A stretch of 64,000 nucleotides of DNA, taken from NCBI GenBank assembly GCA_003049465.1, contig PYSS01000055.1, positions 124,001 to 188,000 of the forward strand, written 5' to 3'. The stretch is from Magnaporthiopsis rhizophila. Taxonomy: Eukaryota > Ascomycota > Sordariomycetes > Magnaporthales > Magnaporthaceae. The stretch's first letter is position 1, and each line of letters starts with the position of its first letter. Below the pieces are notes generated by a model. The model ran no database searches. It had not been told where the DNA came from and saw only the letters and a program-made list of their open reading frames with translations. Shown here one piece after another: positions 22,532 through 31,785 of the stretch. The position numbers were made by a program, and so were the translations under genes.

Positions 22532-22562
22532 ATCCGGTTCAAGCTCCGGATACAACTTTTTT
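22532..22562 (+). terminator. Hairpin and T run after the tRNA (Pol III terminator)
   Basis: A perfect 6-bp stem ATCCGG/CCGGAT (22532-22551) closes the 8-nt loop TTCAAGCT; six T follow at 22557-22562. The T run is the first good Pol III terminator, about 46 nt after the tRNA. A stem is not required by Pol III; its sequence looks like a T arm but the loop is one base too long. Confidence 0.55.
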
Positions 22563-22605
22563 ACTCGTTTTTATCTACTTTTTTTACGCCCCTCGCGGGG
22601 ATGGT

Positions 22606-22684
22606 GCTTAAAAGCATACGATGAAAGCGGAAGATTTCTTTTAATTAGAAGGAAAATATTTCATCGTACGCTTGATTGATAAGC
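22606..22684. repeat. Imperfect inverted repeat (MITE-like)
   Basis: The core arms GCATACGATGAAA (22614-22626) and TTTCATCGTACGC (22659-22671) pair with one mismatch. Looser pairing continues outward to GCTTAAAA and GATAAGC. The AT-rich centre (TTTTAATTAGAAGG) could form a stem. It is a short non-coding palindrome beside a tRNA gene, as expected for a decayed transposable element end, but no target-site duplication was identified. Confidence 0.5.
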
Positions 22685-22695
22685 TTCAAATGTTT

Positions 22696-22720
22696 AAATA
22701 TTTATTGCCAAATATTTATT
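22696..22720. repeat. Short AT-rich direct repeat
   Basis: AAATATTTATT occurs twice, at 22696-22706 and 22710-22720, separated by GCC. It is part of the AT-rich island following the tRNA. Confidence 0.7.
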
Positions 22721-22744
22721 ATAAAGAAAAAAGAACTAATAGAA

Positions 22745-23040
22745 AACATTTAGGCTTTCCAAATATCTGACCCAAGAAGAGCGTCCGAGAAGCGCAAGAG
22801 GCAGTTGTGGCAAGGAAATACACCCTAAAGATTTAACAGGAGAATATCGCCGGTCTTAAACATATGGAGGAAACGCGAGGCCTGGGGTGATAGATAACGA
22901 CAGCAACTCCTTGTAGACGCCGAGATCAATAGAAATATGACCAAAAAGTGAATCGTGCGTTTGATAGCGAGGGGGTATCTAAGTGATCTTGAACGCCGGT
23001 CGAGGGAAGGCGAAATTCAGGCGTATAATCTCGCAACGTT
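22745..23040 (-). pseudogene. Decayed coding relic, possibly of an F-box-type fungal protein
   Basis: One minus-strand frame running from 23040 down to 22750 reads nearly 100 codons with only two internal stops: TGA after RLYA and TAG before GVFPCHNC. Both could arise from CGA and CAG by a single C-to-T change, as expected from repeat-induced point mutation. The conceptual product includes SRFLHMF and GVFPCHNCLLRFSDALLG, loosely like the Cys-pair segment seen in many Sordariomycete F-box proteins. There is no start and no complete domain. This is weak evidence. Confidence 0.25.
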
Positions 23041-23288
23041 AACATGATGAGCCAGTTGAGTGCTCAAATACTCATAGGGGCGGGGCATCATGCAAAGCAT
23101 AGAATGAGGGGGTGGGTAGGACAGAATATGTGGCATGATATGTGAGGCGATGGGGTGGAATCGTCCAAGTTCGTGTTGATGGCGGCCGAGGGTGTTGCTC
23201 CGACGGTTGAACCGAGATACCCGGCGGGGAGTTCCCAGTTAGGACCGTGGGAAAGCGCAGGAGACGGCTGGCCCGACCTGCCAGACTC

Positions 23289-25959
23289 TCATATGACAAT
23301 GACAACGCTCCCCTTGCGCGTCTCCGAGTCCTCGAGCGGGAACCCAAATACAACCTTGAACAGGTCTCTGAGGAACCCGTAGTGCGTCGACCGGTGCATC
23401 ATCCAGCCCACGCTCTTGCCAATGTCGGATGCGTTGAGTCGTTTGTTCCTTGCGGGAAGACTCGCCGACGCTCGGAACACTGGGTCCGCAAGCACCAAAT
23501 TCTTGTAGTTTTGCAGAAGCGTCGCGTGCGAGGGGAGGCTTCCGAACGACCCTGCTGGTAGACTCTTGACAAAGGCCTGCAGTGATGTGGCGCCCCCGAG
23601 TCCGTCCACTGCAGCAGCATCCCGGCTGAAGCCGATGTTCATGGCCGCCTTGACTATGAGAGCTTTGATGCGCGTGATGTTGACGTCCTCGGCCGTCGCC
23701 GTCCCAGCCGTCGCCGTGCTGCTCGTCTTGCCGCTGGCCTGCGAGTAGCTCGACAGGTTCGATGCGCTGCTGGACCACCGAGGCCCGTGGCTCCCAGACC
23801 TGCCTGCATCAGATCCGCCCGTGCCCAGCACAAGAATGTTGGGCATCTGCGGGCTGGAACTCTCGGGGGATATCGGCGTGTCCTCAAACTCGGTCACGGG
23901 CGTCTCAGGCACCGGCGCCTTGTGCTTCCGGGCCCTTTCCTCGGGAACGCTACGCAGGCTCTCGCGCTTCGAGTGCATGGATGCCCGACTGCCCGTGTTA
24001 GATCGTGCGTCGGATGCAACAACACCGCTGTTGGAGAAGAAAGTCATCTGGCTTGGCCGAGGAGTCCCGCGGTCCGGCCTGATCTGTGTCCAGCCCTCTC
24101 GGAAAATGTCGCAAAGCTCCCAGCATGCCTGCACGGCCGAGCCTAGCAGCTCCTCGTCGGGAGTCTTGGCGTCCCTCCGACTCTGGCGCAGGCTGAAAAG
24201 CATCTCGGCAAGTGACCAGCACGCCCGAAGAAGGGAATCAGTCTCTTCGGCGAGCTCGCTCCGCTGTTTCATCAAACGATGACACAGGGTGATGTAAAAA
24301 TCGAGCGTCCTTTCCCTGAAAGCCTCTGGCAGGTTCCGGCTATCCTGGGCACTGTAAAGACTGTTGTGTGCAAAGAGTTGGTCAGAAATGGCCGATAATA
24401 GAGAATAGGGGGAATGCGTGGACAAATGCCTACTGATTGTTGAGTTCAAAGCTGACGCGGAGGACAGAGTCGGCTGTGTCGTCCTTGCGTGTGCGAACGT
24501 CAAACAGTGACTGGCAGAAATCGCGGCATAGATCCAAGTTTGTTCGACCGTGGTGGGACTCGGTCAACTCGTCTCGACTGAGGTATAAACGCTGGCATAG
24601 CTTCCAGCAGCTCTTCCATGCCTTCTCGTGGGCGTCGGGCGTGCCCGAGCTGTTGAAAACGCGCTCTCGGTGGATGGAGCTCAGATTCGCGAGGGTATTG
24701 CAGAGGGTCCAGCACTCCTCGAGGGCCGTTTTGAGTGCTTGAATCTCATTTTCTTCCTCCAGAACTGGGCTGTACTGGTCCTCATTGTGGTACAGCTCTG
24801 CGTCTGATTCGCCCTGCAGGTTTTCGGGAATCACTGCCCAACAATGTCAATACTTGCGATTCTGTTTATTGCCGGGGTGGTGCCGTCTTACATTCTAAGC
24901 TGCTGGCGCTGCTCGATCGTAGCCTCGCGTGATCGTTGATCACATCCTGGAGATTCTGAGCCTGGGGCGTCGCAGACTCGAGAGAGTACTGCACAGGTTT
25001 GACATTGGTCGAAATTGGTGGCGGGGAGAGAGTTGGGGATTTAGACTAGCATCGTCACCTTGTTAGCATCTTGTACGACATCATCCAACAACATTCAACA
25101 TGAAGAGAGAAAAAAAAAACAACTGACCTTGACAGAGTGCTCGCTTGGCGGAGGGCTCACTATGTCGGCTGGCCTATCGGGCTGTTGAGCGGGATTTGCC
25201 TGGTCAGTGGACGTCTTTCAGCTCGTCAGCTACAGGCTGTCGTGTATGACGGAGTGTTATGTGGCTGCGACAATTATAGAAACTAAGAAAAGGGGGGCGA
25301 CGAACCCAAGACTGGAAAGACTGCGGTGCGTGTATGACTGAGACGGCTTCCTCGTTGAGGGAGCTCCGGAGATGGTCCGGGATGTTGGTCTTGAGCATCT
25401 TGAGCTAGGTATGCGTTTTTTTAGTGTCTGCCGTTCGCGTGATCACCTAGCTCAGTGGCGGCTGATAGGAACAAGATAGTGCCCATACCTGGGGTTGCGG
25501 GTGGCCAGAGCCAGGAAAGCCGGCCTCCATGGATTCCTCATCTTCTATCTCGGTCGTCTCGGTTCCGTTGGACGTGACGGGCGAGGGTCCGACGATGTCG
25601 CTGATGGGGCTCATGAGGTGATGGCCAAAGTTGGACTGGGGTCTCGCAAATGTGTGAGGCTGGAGTCCTTGTTGTGAAGAGCTCGTGGACTCGGCCGATG
25701 ATGACCTGGTAGATGAAGACAATCGCTGTTAGGGGCAAAGAAACAAGTCGCAGGACGGATAGGAGGGCATTGATAAGCTCCTTCTCTCCGCCCTGGATAT
25801 CCGGGACTGGAAGGGCTGGCACGTGGGGTGTGCTCACATCGTCAAGCTCTTGCGATTCGCCAGGGCGGGCGAGTTGGGCGATTCGACAGACATGTCTGTG
25901 TGGGGCGAGTACGTCGAGATGATGCTTCCGGTCGATGGCAACGGGGCAGCGAGAGCCAT
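23289..25959 (-). CDS. Conserved fungal protein of unknown function, seven exons
   Basis: Exons (minus): 25838-25959, 25489-25705, 25306-25404, 25128-25199, 24892-25045, 24434-24833 and 23289-24360; the total of 2136 nt keeps the frame and encodes 711 aa. Starts MALAAPLPSTGSII; the first 250 residues are Ser/Pro-rich and disordered. The middle holds two or three similar helical units centred on ALEECWTLCNTL, KSCWKLCQRLYLS, ACWSLAEMLFSL and QACWELCDIF, repeating a CW-x-LC pattern. A Ser-rich linker and a C-terminal helical domain (ALIVKAAMNIGFSRD... LLQNYKNLVLADP... GKSVGWMMHRS) follow, with the hydrophobic end SVVIVI. It resembles an uncharacterised Pezizomycotina family (I recall DUF7624, not verified). 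The third exon's donor (GTTCGT) is the least certain splice site. Function unknown. Confidence 0.78.
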
Positions 25960-28900
25960 GTCTAAGCTGCCCAGCCCGCAGGAGCGTGCTCAGTCGAATT
26001 CGCCGCGCGATAGTGTGCCTTGGGGACAGCGCAAGCGCCCCAACGAGACTCGACTCTGTCGGGGAAGCCAGCGAGCCAGAAGCGTAGGATGCGCAGCAAG
26101 CGGTCCGGCTCCTGTCCGGGATATCGGCCTGCGTAGGAGGCGGTTGCAGGACGCGGAAGCGCGAGCTCTCCTTGGTTGAGACCTCGAGGAGGGTCGACGA
26201 GGCGGCGGGATGATTGAGACCGCGCGACTGGGACAGATTGTTCTGTTTGTGGAGCTCGGCAAGATCTTGCGCAACCGCCTGGACGATCGCGACAATGGCC
26301 AGCAGAAAGGGTCGGTCGTGACGGAGAAAAAAAAAATCGAGCAATGCGCGCGTCGGCTAAGCAGCCGCTCAGCGCTGCTGGGACACAAGGGTCCTGTTTG
26401 TGCGACCGTTCGCGGAGAAGACTGTGTTTGGTACTCGGCCGTGTGGTAGATTCGCCCCAGGGCTCGTACAATGGTCACTCTGTTTGTCGCACGGCAGATT
26501 GACGCTCTGATTCTCTCGATCCTCCTTCCCAGCCGATGGAGCGTGAGCAGGATTGGGAGAGATTCAAATGCGAGCAACGAAGAGCCAGGAGAAAGAATGG
26601 CGGGGCGCTAGGGGTGATGGCACTAGTTATGAGGCGCGCCGCAGCGGCATAATAGGGCCAGCTGGAATTTGCTAAGTTGCTGTTGGTCCGAGAGGCCTGT
26701 GGGTGCTATTTGAGTGACGCCCGCCGCCCTGTCTGTGGGTGTGCATGCTTTTTGCTGGCGGAGCTACAGCCGACGGCGGGGAAGCGGATGATGGGCACCA
26801 GCCCCTGCTGTGAGGGCTTGGTACGCGCAGGGTAACCCAAGGTATCCGCAATGGGCGTAGCGGGGGATCTGGAAAGCCTGATGCGGCTGCCACGGCTTGG
26901 GACTGCCCTGGCTTCCAAACCAAGCAAAAGTCCGAGTCTTGTTGCACTCCCCTACCGATAGAGGCTTAGGCACCGAACAAGCACACAGCGACTATTGACC
27001 GAGAAAAGCCGTCTCGGGAGCTCAACGCTAGCGGCGGCTGCCAAGAGAGGACGGCCGCGCAAAATGGCCGCCGTCGGGAAGGATGAAAAACAGTCGACGG
27101 GGCCAGCCTCCAGGACGGCGACGAAGCTGTCAGTCTGCTCCACTGAGAGCCGGCATGGAGTTGCCCAGCCTCTGGAAGCTGCAGCAGGCAGTCGAATGGT
27201 GAGTCGAGGCGCAAGTGCTGGCCTGCGAGAGGACGGCTACGGCCAACCACGGCCGGCAAAAGGGGCCCACAGCATGGGCGCGCCCCTCGTTCATGGACGA
27301 ACGTGAAGGGAGCATGCTCGCTGGAGGGCAGGCAGCCACTCCAACCCATCACTGTGCAGCAACTCGTGCGTCTTGCAGCGTCCACCTGGGCGGAGCCACC
27401 CTCCTGACAACGCCGGGCCAGTCACAGGGCGCCGTTGGCCCGTCTGGAGCGCTGATGGAGGGGACAGCTACTGATGGCCTGCATGCAAGGCGACAAGCGT
27501 CGGCGCTTAAAAATGCGTCCTGGAAAAGGGGGGCCACCGGCCTGGAGCCATCCAACCAGGACCACCGTCCGCGCAACCCTTGTCTGGTGCCGCAGAAGGC
27601 CGACGCGGACCAATCGGCGCTCGAGAAGCGGAGATGGCGCTGGCGTTTGTCCACTTTCCATGGCCGGGAAAGCAGGTCGCTGTTGTTGCCTTCAGTTGTT
27701 TTGGTTATGCGTGTCTAATGTCTCGCTGTTGGATGGCTTTTGTTTATTTATTTTTTCCGAGGCAGACCGCGTCGTGTTAGACAATGTGTGATATTTAGAA
27801 CACAAAGCTAAAGTAGAATTAAAAACGTGCGCACGGAGCCGGCAGCGCCTTTGTGGGATGGATCAAAGCATCCAATATCGGTGGCAGTTACAAACTTCAA
27901 CCGTCACATCCCTCCTTGCAAGCTGGCCAAAGGAAGCGTAGGTCTGCCAAAGCGGTCCCGCCCGCGCACTCATTCCAGCCGCCCGTCATCACACCCACCC
28001 ACCCATTCGGGAACAGGGACACCCTCCACAAACACGCTCCTTCACAGGCCCCGTCATCATGCAGGTAAGCCGCAAGCTCAGAGCATAACCGGTGCAGATA
28101 TAGACACAAAATCAGCAACAGTCGGCATCCCGGTTGGGAGGTCCCTCGCGCTGCAGCCAACCGCCCGCCTCTGTCCCGGTCTGACTGTTTTGCCCAACGC
28201 GGCTTGCATCGACGCATCGAACCGACCGCCGCCTCGATCCAGTCCTCACCTTCCTGCAGAGTCGTGGCTGTCAGTTGTCAGTCTGTCTTCTGCGGCCTAC
28301 TGCATGAGCCGTCAAGCTCGGTTGGGGCTAAACCCTTGCAGCTGTTTAGCGCTCTTCGCGCTTTGCCGTAAATCACCGTCAGCAATTTCGTTTTTTTTCT
28401 TTTTTTTTTCTATTATTATTATTTTATTGTTCCAGAAACAGCCCAGAGGAATCAACAGAAAAGGTCGATCAAGATGATGGTGCAGGGGGGCAGGGAGACA
28501 GCCTCCAGGCAAGCCAGCGGCACAATGAAGCAAATCTCTCGCGCAGGAGGACTGTCACCCCCTGGCCCCTGTCCGTCGTGGGTCTCGGGCAATGCCCAGA
28601 AACAGTTGTCGTGATCAACTGGCCCTCCCACACAGAAACAAACCGGTTGCTCCGTCTGATTTGTCCAAATCGCAATGGACGAAGAGTTGGGATGGAAGCC
28701 GAACCAAACTGCCTGCATGACGGCAAAGCATTCCTCCAAGGAAATGCGTGACTCCCATGCAGACTAATCACATCCCATCCCCTCGTCTCGTCACATCGAC
28801 TCAACCCTCCGCTAGAAACCAGCGAGGTTGGGCCACCTACGAAAGCGGTACCGGCGCTCTGGGTCACCGTGGCTTCGCTAACATGGACCCCTCCCTCCTC

Positions 28901-30865
28901 CCCAAATGTGACCCACGGACCACAGGGCCGCACTAAACAACTTGACGGAGCTGCCTCCGACGGGGGAGCACAGCCCAATAGGCGCCCTGCTCTGATCTAC
29001 TGGGAGGCTTTTGCTTGTCCCCTGGACCAAACCCCTCCCTTGCGGCTTCGGCCCTTGCTAGATCGGCTGTGTTTGTGTCACGCGCTGGCTTGCAAGGATA
29101 CGCCTCAGCAAAACCATAAACCGCTCGAGGCTTCAGACCCTTCAACCGACTATGCTCAGCCCTAGGGTACCTAAGGTAGGCACTCGGGCCTGCGCGGCCA
29201 TTGACATCTTTGTCCCACTCCTGGCGATCCTTGCCTGATTCCCCACACATCCGTCCAGAGAGGTGGTGGGACAACAACTCGCCATCACAACCACAACTAC
29301 CACAGTAGCACTCGGGAGCCCGGAGAACTCGATACCATCCTTCCTGTGCCACCTCATCCTCCCAAGAGACTGGCTTGCAGCTACCCCTCCCTCCTTGCCA
29401 CCCTTCCAGAGAGGGTATAACGTGTCCGCCGCCCCTCATACCAATATTTCCCTCGTCTCCGCGGATCCTATCTCCTGCTGTATCACCCCAAAATGCACAT
29501 CCCGAATCCTTGCCAAGCGAGGACCTCGCTGCTGTCGTTAAACCTGCCAATCGCTTCCCTGCTTGTGTCTGCATCGACTGCGTCTACATACTAGCGCAAC
29601 GTGCAGCTCCCGCGCATTTTGGCGGTCACCCTCGCTGATGCCCACTGTTACGCACGTATGCTACTTGTTAGACGGGTGCGCCAAAAGAATCCCGGCGCTT
29701 GTTTTTGCAACCCTCCTTTCTTCTTTGGGAAAGAGATCAACGGTTAGCCGCGATTCTAGACGCGAACCACCACCAACGCAAGGTAGGGAACACAAGTCCA
29801 CTGCATTGCTGTGTCGTGGAACCACAAAGATGCGCCATGAATTGATCTAGGGCCTGCAAGCTGCTGCTACTGTGATTTGCTCACCCGCCTGTCCGGGTTG
29901 GGCAGCCTCACCGCTATCCATAGCGAGCCTGAGCCCAGGGTGCTGGTAGCGATTATCGTCCGATGCGAGCGTCCTATCGCCGAGCATGCCCCGATCGTTC
30001 ATCTGCTCTTGGTCCACGATATGGATGATATCCAATACCGTCCCCACCTCCTTCGACGTGGCAGCCCAACAGAGGAACGTCCATCTGGGCCGGACCCGCC
30101 CTAACAATAATATGGGATACTACACATACCACCACCTCCTAACGTCCGTACACCGCATTTACGACGGACCATTTTTCTTCCTCCGTCTTCACGCTATTCT
30201 TGCACTAGGCTCGGGAACCAGAACTGTTGGCCGGGTTTTCTCGGCCGTAGGGGTTCAGCAGCCAACTGTCAAGCCAGCTGGGCCGTAAGCGTGAAAGGTC
30301 CCAACGAGGATTTCGGGCACTTCACAAACCCACATCCATTCACATGATCATGCCTGGACGTGCGTACTCGACATGCCCAAGCGCCACGCCAACAAATCCC
30401 TGGAGGCAGCAGCGCGGCGGTGTTTCCTCGCAGGCGCGGCAGGCTACCAGATTTAGACAACTCACCGACAGGCTGTGGTGACATCCGCGTCGACGACCTG
30501 GCAGATGCATGACCAACATCACTGCGCCGATCACAAGGTGGTGACCGTAGACTCACGCATGCTCGGCCAACACCCCTCATCCCTCACAGAAAGGATGCCG
30601 ATGCTCCGTGGGGCGAACCAATCCCCGCAACCCTCGCGAAAAAGGGGAGAAAAAAAATGTATGCATGTTGATTTATCGTCATTTTGTATAACCAAATTAC
30701 CCACTCCATAAAACGCCATGCCTGATGCCTTCGCTGGTTGCGAAGGGATATAGAGAGTGAAAGAAGACAGAGATGGCGAACAAGCCCAGTGTTGGCTTTC
30801 GGTAATCGTTTAGATCCTCGAGGTGCCACAAAGTAGGGTGCGCCCGAGAACAGGTGGGATAGCCA
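25960..30865. other. Gene-poor stretch of about 4.9 kb
   Basis: No gene is recognised on either strand. Open frames are numerous because of GC content but lack domains and consistent splice structure. It includes the promoter of the seven-exon gene on its left, a T-rich block with TTATTATTATT near 28388-28430, and CCTAAGGTAGG near 29167. Some of it may be untranslated transcript or promoter; nothing in the sequence decides this. Confidence 0.45.
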
Positions 30866-31337
30866 TCACTGATTATGGGCGAGGTTGATCTTCTTCTCCT
30901 GCCGCCCCTCGGTCGAGTACCTGAGAGCGTTGCGCCCGTCTGGTTAGTATTCGCCAACAAAAGTCCAAACCAGCCAGATGAGATATCCATACTTGAGGAG
31001 CTTCTCGATGAGGTCAACGTGCGTCATGACCATTCGACGGCAGCAGTACCGCTGCAGACCAAGGGCGTCCATTGCCGGGCTGGTTCCGCGTCGACGAAGC
31101 ATCGAGTGTTAGCACAGCCAGCAAAGGAAGCGGGAGCCGCCACGTTAAAGAGAACTGACCCGTCGTCGATGCCCTCGTCGAGGAGCTTCAGGTAGCGCTC
31201 CCACAGATCGCCAGTGACCTGCTCGATAGGCTGATGTTAGTGGTCGGTGGCTTTGGCGGTTCAGGTCCAGCAACCGGTCTCCGGAATCGTGAAGAACTTG
31301 CCTTGCCGCAGGAGAAGCAGCGGACCGGGATGATCAT
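30866..31337 (-). CDS. RPB10: RNA polymerases I, II and III subunit RPABC5 (Rpb10)
   Basis: Four short exons (minus): 31302-31337, 31160-31218, 30993-31079 and 30866-30920, 237 nt in all, encode 78 aa. Starts MIIPVRCFSCGK and continues VTGDLWERYLKLLDEG, RYCCRRMVMTHVDLIEKLLKY: an almost diagnostic Rpb10 sequence. The zinc ligands are C7, C10, C44 and C45 (CxxC...CC). The C-terminal tail STEGRQEKKINLAHNQ is less conserved. The first intron has donor GCAAGT, making it a GC-AG intron; the others begin GTCAGT and GTATGG and end CAG. Rpb10 is a shared subunit that stabilises the Rpb3/Rpb11-type platform of all three nuclear RNA polymerases. It lies head to head with NAN1. Confidence 0.95.
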
Positions 31338-31785
31338 TTTGCCTGCAGCGCAATACACCAGATCCTATGCGCGTATCCTGAATGGCTGCGTTGTGTGCTT
31401 TCTTCGATTCTGCGTCCTCCTCGCTCTCTTGCTGTGGCCTTCCCCGGATTTGGCGGAATGCGATTCTCGACGCGACCAGCCAGTGGCGGCGCGAAGAATT
31501 ATTTTCTGGCGACTCGGCTTAACGATCGCCCGACCCCACCTTCTGCGCTTATCCGCTATCTTATCGCTCTATCGGCGCTCCATTCTGTCGGCCAGTCCAA
31601 AAATTTCTTGAAGCCTGCGATGGGTGCAAACGAGGCGCAGACAATTTCGCTGCCGCCAGTCGAGCAAGCGTCGGGTGCGCCATTGAACCGCTGCGCAGCG
31701 TCACCAGACACGGCTTCTGGATCACGATCGACCGAACTTCCCGAAACCGGCATTCAAGCCGTCGCCCACCACGCCGGGTCTTGCT
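31338..31785. promoter_or_regulatory. Shared divergent promoter of RPB10 and NAN1
   Basis: These 448 bp separate the two start codons. AAAAATTT at 31599-31606 matches the core of the ribosomal RNA processing element (RRPE), and GCGATGGG at 31617-31624 is one base from the PAC core GCGATGAG. In yeasts this pair, closely spaced and in front of ribosome biogenesis genes, drives growth-dependent expression. Here they lie 160-190 bp before the NAN1 ATG and about 260-290 bp from RPB10. That they work in this organism is inference. Confidence 0.6.

Noticed and set aside
22532..22551. Second tRNA (T-arm-like hairpin)
   Set aside because: The loop is one base too long, and no D arm, anticodon arm or acceptor stem can be built around it.
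27827..28477. 216-codon open frame ending in a Phe/Ile run
   Set aside because: The end is just translated poly-T and TTATTATT sequence; no family resemblance.
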